Below, in pieces: positions 33,954 through 41,891 of a stretch of 42,608 bases of DNA. Source of the stretch: Burkholderiales bacterium (GTDB lineage: Bacteria; Pseudomonadota; Gammaproteobacteria; Burkholderiales; Burkholderiaceae_D). Location of the stretch: assembly GCA_016200895.1 (NCBI GenBank), contig JACQDX010000140.1, forward strand, positions 1-42,608, given 5' to 3'. The notes beneath the pieces are model-generated. The model made no database searches. It was not told the origin of the DNA and saw nothing but the letters and a program-made list of their open reading frames with translations. Position 1 is the first letter of the stretch. Each line of letters starts with the position of its first letter. Both the position numbers and the translations under genes were made by a program.

Positions 33954-34047
33954 CCGTTTGAGCAGTACAAAAAATGGGAAGATCCGAAACTCGCCTGCGG
34001 CTCAGACAGCGGCTCTTCTTTTTCCATTTTCTGTACTGCACAAACGG
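33954..34047. repeat. Long inverted repeat
   Basis: The left arm 33954-33979 (CCGTTTGAGCAGTACAAAAA then ATGGGA) pairs with the right arm 34023-34047 (TCCATTTTCTGTACTGCACA then AACGG) with about three mismatches. The ~43-nt interior contains GCGGCTC and GAAGA-type complementary patches. A transcript would fold into one long hairpin. Confidence 0.75.
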
Positions 34048-34092
34048 CGGCTACACATGGGAACTGCCAAAGTCAAAAGCAACGTCAAGACC

Positions 34093-34128
34093 AAAGGCAA
34101 CTTCAAAGGCAACTTCAAAGGCAACTTC
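34093..34128. repeat. 12-bp tandem repeat, three perfect units
   Basis: AAAGGCAACTTC repeats exactly three times (34093-34104, 34105-34116, 34117-34128), preceded by a degenerate unit AAAAGCAACGTC at 34075-34086. The period is a multiple of three, keeping a frame that reads KGNF per unit. Confidence 0.9.
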
Positions 34129-34200
34129 AAAACCAAGCCTAGTGCGACCATCGACCGTATTCAACGCACTCTTGATCATCCCTCAAATCCATCACGCATA

Positions 34201-34230
34201 AAAAAACGCCGGATCACTCCGGCGTTTTTT
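34201..34230. terminator. Terminator of the TonB-dependent receptor gene
   Basis: Perfect stem AAAAAACGCCGGA/TCCGGCGTTTTTT (34201-34213 with 34218-34230), loop TCAC, 18 nt beyond the receptor stop codon on the minus strand; can also act on plus-strand transcripts. Confidence 0.93.
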
Positions 34231-34247
34231 ATCAGCTTAACCAACAA

Positions 34248-36518
34248 TCAGAAGTTAGCCTTGAATTGCACGCCAAAGTTGCGTGGTTCGTTCAGGATAC
34301 CTGTCAGGTTGTTGAAGTCGATGGCGGCGATGACTTGTTGCTTGTTGGTGATATTGCGACCATAAGCAGCGAGTTCATATTTGCCGTCAGCCCACATGTA
34401 AGCCAGGCGCAAGCCGCCTTCGAGCAGGGATTTGGCTTTGTATTCCTTGGCTTCATACAAGAACATATTGTAAGTGTCTTTGTAAGACCAGTCTGTGCTG
34501 GCGTACAAAGTGCCTTCGCCGATTTGTGTGGAATAACGCAGCGAGAAGTTACCTACCCATTTAGGTGCGCGTGGCAGTGGGTTACCACCGATCAGCACAG
34601 TACCTGCAACAGGACCAGCAGGGTTGGTGACTGTACAGCCGTTACCGCATGGGGCGACGAACAGTTTGCCATCTCTGATTTCAGTATCGTTATAGCTCAC
34701 ACCTACTGTGGTTTTCCAGTTGCGGTTCAGGTTGGCTTGTAACTCCATTTCAAAGCCTTGACCAACGGCTTTGTCTGCATTCACCAGTTTGTTCTGGTTC
34801 ACGCCGCCGCTACCTGCGGTCAATTGCAGGTCTTTAGCCGTGTACTGGAATACAGTGGCGCTGATACGTGCAGTGTTATCCAGGATGTCTTTCTTGATAC
34901 CGGCTTCGAAAGACAAGGTTTTTTCTGAGTTTGCGACGGAAATACTGTCACCAAACAGAACGCGGCCCTGGATACTCGGTGCGCGGTAGCCAGTAGCGAT
35001 ACGGGCGAACACGGATGTTGCTTTATCCAGGGTGTAGTTCGCGCCCAAATCCCAGCTGATGTTGGTGGCAGATGGGTTGGCTCTGAGTACTGGTGTGCCT
35101 GGTGTGCCCAGTGCTGTGCCTGGTGTCCAGGTACGTTGCGCATCAAAGTCTTTTTTGTCGCTGGTGTAACGCAAGCCGCCACGCAGTTTGAACTGGTCTG
35201 TTACTGCATAGTTCACTGTACCAAAGGCTGCCCAAGATTTGGCGTTCTGATGTTGAACGGCATAGCCATCTTGCGGGTTACCCGGAGCAAAAGAATTGTA
35301 GTCAAAGCTGTCAACTTGCAAATCTTCGCTGAAGTAATACAAGCCGCCTATCCATTGCAAAGCATCTTTGGTATTGGATTCAACGCGGAACTCTTGCGTG
35401 ATCTGCCTCAGGCGAGGCAAGCCATCGGCGGTTTCAGCCGGGAAGGGAATGAAGCCCGGGCCCATGGTCGGCATGAAGGACGCGCCATAGCCACCGTCGA
35501 CGTCTGCACGGCTATAGAATTTTGCCTTGTCATACGCTGTGATGGAATGCAGGCTCATGCCTGGCATATCCCAGCGCAAACGCAGGCTGCCGCCAGAAGA
35601 TTGCAATTTTTGGCTGTTCAGACCATCGGTAGGGTAGCTGCCGTAGTCAAAGCCTGGCACCAGTTCATTCGTGCCTTTTTGTATGATATTGGCGCGGAAC
35701 AGGGTGGCATTGCCAGTCATGTCGCGGCCATGCAAATTCACCAGTGCGCTGAAGTCGCCGTTTTTATACGAGAATTGCAGGCGTGCTGCATTGTCGCGGT
35801 AACCTTCGAGGTTTTTCTCACCGGTAGAACGTGGATTGGTGACGCGGTCATCGCGCGTTTGTGATTGTGCCGAGAAGCGCATTGCCCAGTCCGGATTCAA
35901 CGGGACATTGATTGCACCTTCCAGGTTGATGGCCTTGTAGTTGCCGAAGCCGATATTACCGTAGCCTTCAAAACGACGGGTAGGTTTGGCAGAATCAAAT
36001 TTCAATACACCAGCGGGTGAGTTACGGCCAAACAAGGTGCCTTGCGGGCCACGCAGAATTTCTACCTGGTCTACGTCAAATACCGGGAAACCTTTCAACA
36101 TCGGGCTTTCTTGCACGACGTCGTCATACACCAGGCCGACTGGCTGGGATGCATTCAGATCGAAATCGGTATTGCCCAAGCCGCGGATATAAAAGCGTGG
36201 GAAAGAACGGCCAAAGTCAGATTCGACGTTCAGACTGGGTACGCGTGCTGCCAGAAAGCGTATATCCTGGCCGCTGGCATTGTAAGTATCGAGAGCTTCG
36301 CCCTTGATAGCAGAAATGGACATCGGTACTTCCTTGATGTTTTCTGCGCGGCGATTAGCAGTAACGATAACGGTTTCCAATTGCGTACTGTCATTTTTGG
36401 CCGCAGGCTTGGCATCCTGAGCCCAGGCAGCTTGCATGGGGAAGGCAGCAGCGACTGCCAGGGCAATCACGCTCAGGCTGACTCCCTTGTGCAATTGCTG
36501 AGAAATAGTTTTGCGCAT
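34248..36518 (-). CDS. TonB-dependent outer-membrane receptor
   Basis: A 756-residue receptor. A signal peptide is cleaved probably after AWA (33). A TonB box, LETVIVTA, is at 47-54. The plug domain has RFYIRGLGNTDFD, DDVVQESP and VDQVEILRGPQGTLFGRNSPAGVL. A 22-strand barrel ends in the terminal aromatic ...FGVQFKANF. The plug is of the 'iron complex' sequence type, but many such receptors import sugars. No siderophore or iron genes adjoin. A perfect LacI-family operator palindrome upstream (36626-36639) suggests carbohydrate control. Substrate unknown. Confidence 0.94.
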   Translation of the reverse strand: MRKTISQQLHKGVSLSVIALAVAAAFPMQAAWAQDAKPAAKNDSTQLETVIVTANRRAENIKEVPMSISAIKGEALDTYNASGQDIRFLAARVPSLNVESDFGRSFPRFYIRGLGNTDFDLNASQPVGLVYDDVVQESPMLKGFPVFDVDQVEILRGPQGTLFGRNSPAGVLKFDSAKPTRRFEGYGNIGFGNYKAINLEGAINVPLNPDWAMRFSAQSQTRDDRVTNPRSTGEKNLEGYRDNAARLQFSYKNGDFSALVNLHGRDMTGNATLFRANIIQKGTNELVPGFDYGSYPTDGLNSQKLQSSGGSLRLRWDMPGMSLHSITAYDKAKFYSRADVDGGYGASFMPTMGPGFIPFPAETADGLPRLRQITQEFRVESNTKDALQWIGGLYYFSEDLQVDSFDYNSFAPGNPQDGYAVQHQNAKSWAAFGTVNYAVTDQFKLRGGLRYTSDKKDFDAQRTWTPGTALGTPGTPVLRANPSATNISWDLGANYTLDKATSVFARIATGYRAPSIQGRVLFGDSISVANSEKTLSFEAGIKKDILDNTARISATVFQYTAKDLQLTAGSGGVNQNKLVNADKAVGQGFEMELQANLNRNWKTTVGVSYNDTEIRDGKLFVAPCGNGCTVTNPAGPVAGTVLIGGNPLPRAPKWVGNFSLRYSTQIGEGTLYASTDWSYKDTYNMFLYEAKEYKAKSLLEGGLRLAYMWADGKYELAAYGRNITNKQQVIAAIDFNNLTGILNEPRNFGVQFKANF

Positions 36519-36558
36519 GTTAAATTCCCAAGTTGATGTTAATCGATGGTGTTCTGAA

Positions 36559-36576
36559 ATGGTGCACTTGCACCAT
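36559..36576. promoter_or_regulatory. Palindrome in the receptor leader
   Basis: ATGGTGCA-CT-TGCACCAT, perfect 8-bp arms, 41 nt upstream of the receptor start. Either a second operator or a hairpin in the 5' leader. Confidence 0.5.
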
Positions 36577-36625
36577 CCCTGAAATGGGGCGTGGTGAAAT
36601 CGGAGGATTTCGCTACGAGCACCAC

Positions 36626-36651
36626 CGCAAACGTTTGCGTAATCGTTTGCG
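36626..36651. promoter_or_regulatory. LacI-family operator upstream of TonB-dependent receptor
   Basis: CGCAAACGTTTGCG (36626-36639) is a perfect 14-bp palindrome with the central CG and AAACG half-sites typical of LacI/GalR/PurR-family operators. A second half-site, TCGTTTGCG, follows at 36643-36651. No LacI-type gene is in the window. Confidence 0.7.
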
Positions 36652-36910
36652 TGGCGGCGAAACTGTTATCTCTCTAGCCGACAAACAAGTCAAGAATTAC
36701 TTAAAGTCAAATAAGGAAATGCAGTTTTTGCTGCAAGAATGTTGCTAATTTCAAACAGTAATGTTGCCGAGAGGGATTCTTGCTTTGCTGATTTTCATGC
36801 CTGAAAATGGAGCATTAGAAAATGCTTGGTTCGCCAAGTGGACTTGAGACAAGCAGGAATTGCCATGAAAATTTTCATGACATATCAGGTGTTTGAAAAA
36901 AACTGGTCTG

Positions 36911-36950
36911 CTCGACGACACGGTTACGTGCCAATCGTCGTGTCGTCGAG
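36911..36950. repeat. Perfect 12-bp inverted repeat
   Basis: CTCGACGACACG (36911-36922) and CGTGTCGTCGAG (36939-36950) pair without mismatch around a 16-nt loop. No T run follows on either side, so it is not an ordinary terminator. It stands alone in a gene-free gap just past the end of the SDR gene. Confidence 0.8.
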
Positions 36951-37037
36951 AAATGAAATCAGTTCAAAAAACCTTGGCAGCCGCACATGGCAGCATAGCA
37001 AGGAAATATTGAAATTGTTGTTGAGTTACATGCTTGG

Positions 37038-37904
37038 TCAGGCAGCGTAGTAGCCAGCTTGATCCAGATCGGTAAGCAGAGACGGGCTTTCAGGTTTCCA
37101 GCCTAGCAGTTCTCTCGTTCGCAAACTGGAGGCCGCCATGTCAGCGCCTGCCATTTTTGCGAACCAGCCAAAGTGATCCGCTTCCCGTGGTTCAACTGGC
37201 AAGCCCAAATGGCGGCCTATCATTTCGGCTATCGTCTTGAAGGGAATACTCTCTTCAGCGATTGCATGATAGGTCGAATCGGTGACGCCCTGGTCCAGCG
37301 CGAGACGGTAGACGCGCGCAGCATCTTGCCTGTGCACGCCAGACCAGCAATTCTGGCCGTCGCCAAGATAAGCTGAAACACCTTTTTCCTTTGCCAGGCG
37401 TATCAGCAGGTGAATGAAACCATAATCGCCAAGGCCGTGAACCGATGGTGCCAGCCGGACTGTCGCCGCACGTATGCCGCGTTCAGCCAATGCCCGGGCG
37501 GTTGGTTCTGATTTGCGTGGTGATCCCGGATTGGGCAAGTCTAGTTCGCTTGCTCCACGTGCCATTCCCAGCAGGCCAGAGGTCACGATCAATGGACGGT
37601 CAGATCCTTCCAAGGCGCTTCCCAGTACCTCGATTACGCGACGGTCTTGTTCGCAATTCTCGATGAACTTTGAAAACTCATGATTGAAGGCGGTATGGAT
37701 GACGGCATCGGCTTGATCGGCAGTTGTGCGCAGGACATCAAGATCTTCCAGCCTTGCGAGCAAGACTTTCGCACCCGTGGCAGCCAGTGTGGTCGCCTTT
37801 TCGGCAGAGCGGGCAAGGCCGGTCACCAGGTGGCCTGCGTCTATCAGTTCTTGAACAATGGCAGAGCCTACCCAGCCAGTAGCTCCAGTAACGAATACGT
37901 GCAT
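37038..37904 (-). CDS. NAD(P)-binding SDR-family epimerase/reductase
   Basis: A 288-residue extended/atypical SDR. The Rossmann motif TGATGWVG is at 6-13, followed by LARSAEKA (residues ~31-38), whose Arg after the second strand suggests NADPH. The C-terminal part holds a substrate domain. The canonical YxxxK is not evident; SEPTARALAERG stands at about that position. The start at 37904 is set by AAGGAAA before it, rather than an ATG at 37967. It follows the O-methyltransferase gene closely and is probably in one operon with it, under the divergent TetR. Substrate unknown. Confidence 0.87.
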   Translation of the reverse strand: MHVFVTGATGWVGSAIVQELIDAGHLVTGLARSAEKATTLAATGAKVLLARLEDLDVLRTTADQADAVIHTAFNHEFSKFIENCEQDRRVIEVLGSALEGSDRPLIVTSGLLGMARGASELDLPNPGSPRKSEPTARALAERGIRAATVRLAPSVHGLGDYGFIHLLIRLAKEKGVSAYLGDGQNCWSGVHRQDAARVYRLALDQGVTDSTYHAIAEESIPFKTIAEMIGRHLGLPVEPREADHFGWFAKMAGADMAASSLRTRELLGWKPESPSLLTDLDQAGYYAA

Positions 37905-37954
37905 TTTATATTTCCTTAAAATTAGTGATAGTTTGTGTGAGGGTTTGTGTAAAC

Positions 37955-38614
37955 TTAGCCCAGCCACATTGATACCTCTACATCTCCGCCAAACGGCAGA
38001 GACAGATAGCCGCTACCGGGCGCTCGTATCTGCGCCAGGTAATCCGGACTGTAGTCTGCGTTGTCAGCGATGATCAGTGCACCCGGGCGTAAGTGACTTT
38101 CGACCAGCTTCAGCACGTCGATATAGAGCGCCTTGGCACCATCAAGCAACAGCAAGTCGACAGATGGGGGAAGATCAACTGCCAGCGTCTTAAGTGCATC
38201 GCCTTCGCGTATCTTAACCAGATCAGCCAGGCCACCTTCGTCCAGATGTTTGCGTGCCTGCACCACCTTCGATGGTTCAAACTCACTGCTAATCAGGCGA
38301 CCGCCGCCGTTATCCCGCAGTGCTGCAGCCAGGTGCAGAGTGGAAATGCCGAATGAGGTGCCAAATTCGACGATGTTGTGTGCATTGCTGCTGCGCGCCA
38401 GCATGTAGAGCAGCACGCCAGTCTCGCGTGAGACTGGCAGCCAGAGGTCCTTCAGCAAGCTATAAAAATCCAGGTATTCGGTCTTGCTGTGCATCATGCG
38501 CTCGCGCTCTTCGTGGGAGATGCCGGCGATTGCCGGGCTTGTCGCAGCTTCTGCTTGCCTGAACAGGCGCTCAAGCAAGGTTGCCAGCGTGGTCGAAGTA
38601 AGTGTTGTTGTCAT
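37955..38614 (-). CDS. SAM-dependent O-methyltransferase
   Basis: A 219-residue class I methyltransferase of the CCoAOMT/COMT-like type. SAM motif I is VEFGTSFG at 82-89; the acidic loop SEFEPSKV with E111 should hold the ribose; LLLLDGAKALY and LIIADNADYS are later motifs, with the D of LLLDGA a likely metal ligand. Small-molecule (catechol-like or polyketide-like) substrates are typical. It is first in a two-gene unit with the SDR gene, divergent from the TetR gene. Confidence 0.9.
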   Translation of the reverse strand: MTTTLTSTTLATLLERLFRQAEAATSPAIAGISHEERERMMHSKTEYLDFYSLLKDLWLPVSRETGVLLYMLARSSNAHNIVEFGTSFGISTLHLAAALRDNGGGRLISSEFEPSKVVQARKHLDEGGLADLVKIREGDALKTLAVDLPPSVDLLLLDGAKALYIDVLKLVESHLRPGALIIADNADYSPDYLAQIRAPGSGYLSLPFGGDVEVSMWLG

Positions 38615-38685
38615 AGATGTTTTCGATTCGAAATTAAGTGCCAGATGTGAGCGCCACCTGCCATGCAGATGGCTGCAAATAAAAC

Positions 38686-38701
38686 GCGACTAATTCGTCG
38701 C
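38686..38701. promoter_or_regulatory. TetR operator, O-methyltransferase side
   Basis: GCGACTAATTCGTCGC, palindromic except one pair, 72 nt upstream of the methyltransferase start. It shares GACKAATTCGTCGCATT with the site at 38956-38971. A weaker copy (ACGAGTAATTATTCGC, 12 of 16 identical) lies at 38718-38733. Confidence 0.75.
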
Positions 38702-38955
38702 ATTGGTGAAAAATGATACGAGTAATTATTCGCGTTGACTATTCGCATTGGGCCTCGCGTTTTGCATAGTCCTGCGCTTTTGGACAAGTCCTTGATTGCC
38801 CATGGAAATTACCGTAGCAGGCCAGTGCAACTGAGATGGCGAAGGGTATTTCATCAGATTAAAGCTCAGGTTTTGGCTCAGCATAAAAATGTTTTCATTG
38901 CAATGTTTGCGGTGATTGCAGCCTGATTGAGGGATAAGCCAGCTTGGGTTAAAAT

Positions 38956-38971
38956 GTGACGAATTCGTCGC
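38956..38971. promoter_or_regulatory. TetR operator, regulator side
   Basis: GTGACGAATTCGTCGC, palindromic except one pair, 57 nt before the TetR gene. Predicts autoregulation together with control of the divergent operon. Confidence 0.75.
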
Positions 38972-39027
38972 ATTACGACGGTATGGATTAGCTATTCCCT
39001 TGTTTGCTTGTTACTGTTTATTCCACT

Positions 39028-39663
39028 ATGACTACCCGCCGTCGACCCCAGGTTTCCACTCGCAAGCAACCACAACAGGTTCGTTCGACCGGGCTGGTAA
39101 CTGCAATCCTGCAGGCTGCAGTTCAGGTGTTGGCGCAAGAAGGGGTGACGCGTTTTACTACGGCGAGAGTGGCGGAGAAAGCCGGGGTCAGCATAGGTTC
39201 GGTTTATCAATATTTCCCGAATAAGGCGGCTATCCTGTTTCGGCTGCAGACCGACGAGTGGCAACAGACCACTGAGATGTTGCGCCGCATTCTTGAAGAT
39301 GTCAGCAAGCCGCCACTTGAGCGCTTGCGCATACTGGTTCACGCTTTCATACACTCAGAATGCGAGGAGGCTGAAACGCGGCTGGCCCTCAGTGATGCTG
39401 CCCCGCTCTATCGCGATGCGCCCGAGGCACGAGAGATAAAGGCGTCCGCAGACCGGACTATTGACCTGTTTATGGAAGAGGTGTTGCCCAAGGCTTCTGC
39501 AGTCACACGCAGGCTAGCTGGCGACTTGATTACGACTACCTTAAGTTCGGTGGGAAGTGGTTTTTCTAGTGCACGCCGCACTCAGGCAGAGATCAAAACC
39601 TATGCTGATGCAATGGCTGATATGTTCTGTGCTTACCTTAAAGATCTTCAGCGAGTTAATTGA
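39028..39663 (+). CDS. TetR family regulator
   Basis: A 211-residue regulator with the TetR helix-turn-helix at ~44-63 (TTARVAEKAGVSIGSVYQYF, FPNKAAIL). A basic N-terminal tail (TTRRRPQVSTRKQPQQVRS) precedes it. The C-terminal domain resembles the TetR_C_33-like class seen with SDR and methyltransferase genes. The start at 39028 is chosen over a TTG at 39004; the ribosome site is weak. It probably represses itself and the divergent methyltransferase-SDR genes through the shared palindromes. Confidence 0.9.
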   Translation: MTTRRRPQVSTRKQPQQVRSTGLVTAILQAAVQVLAQEGVTRFTTARVAEKAGVSIGSVYQYFPNKAAILFRLQTDEWQQTTEMLRRILEDVSKPPLERLRILVHAFIHSECEEAETRLALSDAAPLYRDAPEAREIKASADRTIDLFMEEVLPKASAVTRRLAGDLITTTLSSVGSGFSSARRTQAEIKTYADAMADMFCAYLKDLQRVN

Positions 39664-39819
39664 GCAGCGAGTTTATTTATTAAAGAGGACTTCCACTGTT
39701 CAAGCCCTGATACTTCAAGAATGAGGTTGCCACCAGCTTGTCTTTACAACGACATTCAAATCCGCTCGCCGTAAGCTACAATCTCGCCTGAATTTTTGAA
39801 AGTACCGAAAGTAAATGCC

Positions 39820-41019
39820 ATGAGTAATCAATTTGATCTTGCCGTGATAGGCGCAGGCGCAGCCGGGATGATGTGCGCTGCTGTTGCTGGCCAGCGTGGC
39901 AAGCGCGTGATATTGATTGATCATGCTACCCGATTGGCAGAAAAAATCCGCATCTCGGGTGGTGGGCGATGTAATTTCACCAACCTGCATGCAGGCCCAA
40001 ACAACTTCCTTTCCGAGAACCCGCACTTTTGTAAAAGCGCTTTATCTCGCTATACGCCGCAAGATTTTTTGTCCTTGATGAAGCGTTATCAGATTGCCTG
40101 GCATGAAAAACATAAGGGGCAATTGTTTTGCGACGACAGTGCTGAAGATATCATCCGTATGCTCAAGACTGAATGTGATGCCGGTAAAGTTGATTGGCGT
40201 ATGGGATGCAAGGTCGATGATGTGCAAAAACAGGAACAAGGTGGTTTCCTGTTGCAAACCAGCGCCGGTGTAATTCGCACTGCTCAAGTGGTGATAGCCT
40301 GCGGCGGCTTGTCCATTCCTAAAATCGGTGCGACGGATTTTGCACATAAAGTAGCCCGCCAGTTTGGCCTGAAAATCATAGAACCACGTCCTGCTCTCGT
40401 GCCTTTGACTTTTGATGCCAAAGCCTGGGAGCCTTTCGTGCCCCTGTCTGGCATATCGCTGGAAGTGGATATAGAGACGGGCGAGAAAAAATCACGCACA
40501 GTATTCCGTGAAGACTTGCTTTTCACTCATCGTGGCTTGTCTGGCCCGGCGGTATTGCAGATTTCCAGTTTTTGGGAGCCTGGCAAGGCCATACGCATTA
40601 ATCTCTTGCCAGAAGTGGATGTGGCGGAAGACCTGGTCGGCAATAAATCGACAATCAAAAAGAATCTTGCCAATCATTTATCGCAATATCTGCCTGCACG
40701 CCTGGTTGATGGCTTACTGACTGCCCATGGTTTTGCGGGCGATGCCAGGGTGGCAGATATTCAGGACAAGCGCTTGCGCCTGCTGGGTGAAAAATTGAAC
40801 CGATGGGAACTGATCCCCAATGGTTCTGAAGGATACCGCAAGGCTGAAGTTACCCGTGGTGGTGTGGATACGCGTGAGTTGTCCCAGCAAAGCATGATGG
40901 CCAATAAAGTGCCTGGCCTATATTTTATCGGCGAGGCAGTCGATGTGACGGGTTGGTTGGGTGGCTATAATTTCCAGTGGGCCTGGGCCTCGGGCACAGC
41001 CGCTGGATCGGCCATATAA
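39820..41019 (+). CDS. HI0933/YhiN family flavoprotein (BaiN-like)
   Basis: A 399-residue FAD-dependent oxidoreductase. The dinucleotide motif GAGAAG is at 11-16, the family signature SGGGRCNFTN at 46-55, and the C-terminal FAD-contact segment GLYFIGEAVDVTGWLGGYNFQWAWASG near the end. The family includes BaiN and uncharacterised YhiN. The role in this organism is unknown; a link to RNA or bile-acid substrates cannot be read from the sequence. ATG at 39820 is preferred over 39796 because homology starts at MSNQFDLAVIGAG. Confidence 0.92.
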   Translation: MSNQFDLAVIGAGAAGMMCAAVAGQRGKRVILIDHATRLAEKIRISGGGRCNFTNLHAGPNNFLSENPHFCKSALSRYTPQDFLSLMKRYQIAWHEKHKGQLFCDDSAEDIIRMLKTECDAGKVDWRMGCKVDDVQKQEQGGFLLQTSAGVIRTAQVVIACGGLSIPKIGATDFAHKVARQFGLKIIEPRPALVPLTFDAKAWEPFVPLSGISLEVDIETGEKKSRTVFREDLLFTHRGLSGPAVLQISSFWEPGKAIRINLLPEVDVAEDLVGNKSTIKKNLANHLSQYLPARLVDGLLTAHGFAGDARVADIQDKRLRLLGEKLNRWELIPNGSEGYRKAEVTRGGVDTRELSQQSMMANKVPGLYFIGEAVDVTGWLGGYNFQWAWASGTAAGSAI

Positions 41020-41048
41020 ATGTGTTGTAAGGGCGTTGTATTTTTGCC

Positions 41049-41057
41049 TGTTATAAT
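41049..41057 (+). promoter_or_regulatory. Candidate rpsU promoter (extended -10)
   Basis: TGTTATAAT is a consensus extended -10 (TG-N-TATAAT). No good -35 is present at the usual distance. Transcription would start near 41064, leaving a leader of about 225 nt before rpsU. Confidence 0.5.
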
Positions 41058-41289
41058 ACCCGGTAGCAGTATGTTGAATTGCATCTCATTTTTTACTCTG
41101 TAATAAATGGAGTTCAGACGCATACCCCTTTAAATATCGAAATTTCAGGTGAATGTGGAAGAAAATTTGATGATCTTGTTACGCCTTGTACAGGTTTTTG
41201 CGCAAGATTTAATCATCTTCCTTCCATTAATTTAATTTTCCTGTTAATATCTCGGTCTTCCTATAAATCTTTCCATGGTTTGAACTTAC

Positions 41290-41502
41290 ATGACCACAAT
41301 TCGCCTTAAAGAAAACGAGCCGTTCGAAGTTGCCATGCGCCGCTTCAAGCGCACTATCGAAAAGACCGGTCTGTTGACCGAATTGCGCGCTCGCGAGTTC
41401 TACGAGAAGCCAACAGCAGAACGCAAACGCAAGTTGGCCGCCGCTGTTAAGCGTCACTACAAACGTATTCGTAGTCAGCAATTGCCTAAGAAGATGTACT
41501 AA
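41290..41502 (+). CDS. rpsU: 30S ribosomal protein S21
   Basis: A 70-residue, highly basic S21: MTTIRLKENEPFEVAMRRFKRTIEKTGLL ... KRKLAAAVKRHYKRIRSQQLPKKMY. It helps mRNA binding by the 30S subunit. It leads the macromolecular-synthesis cluster rpsU-yqeY-dnaG. No clear Shine-Dalgarno sequence precedes the ATG, in line with the leaderless-like translation often noted for S21 in some lineages. Confidence 0.98.
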   Translation: MTTIRLKENEPFEVAMRRFKRTIEKTGLLTELRAREFYEKPTAERKRKLAAAVKRHYKRIRSQQLPKKMY

Positions 41503-41569
41503 TCCAGCTGTTGTGTCCGGCAATTCGTCGGATGCATCGCGGGTAGTTCATTAAAGCTCAGGTTTGCAT

Positions 41570-41600
41570 GCCCGCTCCGGTCAGCCGCAGCGGGCTTTGT
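41570..41600 (+). terminator. Terminator-like hairpin after rpsU
   Basis: GCCCGCT (41570-41576) and AGCGGGC (41589-41595) form a GC-rich stem with a 12-nt loop, followed by TTTGTTGTCTTT. Possibly a partial terminator that lowers expression of yqeY and dnaG relative to rpsU. Confidence 0.65.
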
Positions 41601-41693
41601 TGTCTTTGTCGTGGGCATTATGTTGCTCTAGTTTTGCAAGGTGTGCGCATAAATCTAATTAACTTGATTTTATGTGAGTCTCCATTTCTAGAG

Positions 41694-41865
41694 CTTACGC
41701 AAAATTGTCTCAACAAGGCATCGCTTTAGAAAATCGCTCTTGCAAGAGCGGTTCGTTGCGTCGGCAGGCAACATGTTGCCTGAAAACCCGACTACACCGT
41801 CAGCGACGAAGGCAGTACTTTAGTGCGGCGAGGAGCTGCAACGCTTTAGGGCGGTTTTTCGTAAG
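41694..41865 (+). repeat. MITE-like palindromic element, copy 2 of dispersed repeat
   Basis: About 172 bp bounded by near-identical inverted ends: CTTACGCAAAA (41694-41704) and the complement of TTTTTCGTAAG (41855-41865). Inside are two perfect palindromes, CGCTCTTGCAAGAGCG (41735-41750) and CAGGCAACATGTTGCCTG (41765-41782). Its centre matches the element at 7080-7150 on the other strand. No transposase is encoded, so any movement would need one supplied elsewhere. Confidence 0.7.
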
Positions 41866-41891
41866 TCCGATTAATAATTCAGGGGTAGACT

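Larger units (their letters stand above)
33607..34247. other. Non-coding, repeat-rich region
   Basis: About 640 bp with no convincing gene. It holds, in order, a REP-like hairpin (33731-33755), a GC hairpin CCCC-TTAAA-GGGG (33938-33950), a large inverted repeat (33954-34047), a 12-bp tandem repeat (34093-34128) and a terminator. Short frames translate to repeat-type peptides. A plus-strand frame from ATG 34056 encodes KGNFKGNFKGNFK but runs through the terminator into the receptor gene and is not credible. Confidence 0.6.
36519..37037. other. Receptor promoter region and gap to SDR gene
   Basis: About 520 bp without a credible gene. The half next to the receptor has the two palindromes listed separately (36559-36576 and 36626-36639). 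The far half (36660-37037) shows only the inverted repeat at 36911-36950. Confidence 0.6.
38615..39027. other. Divergent control region with matching operators
   Basis: A 413-bp region with no gene. It contains three related palindromes (38686-38701, 38718-38733, 38956-38971) placed before each of the two divergent transcription units. Confidence 0.6.
41503..41891. other. rpsU-yqeY intergenic region
   Basis: About 390 bp with a terminator-like hairpin near its left end and a MITE-like repeat through its right half, both listed separately. No gene is visible. The short plus-strand frame from 41705 is repeat-derived. Confidence 0.6.

Noticed and set aside
33731..34128. CRISPR array
   Set aside because: Repeats here are single hairpins or directly adjacent 12-bp units; no spaced direct repeats of CRISPR type occur anywhere in the window.
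34056..34365. Small plus-strand gene encoding KGNF repeats
   Set aside because: Runs through a strong terminator and into the antisense of the receptor gene; no ribosome site.
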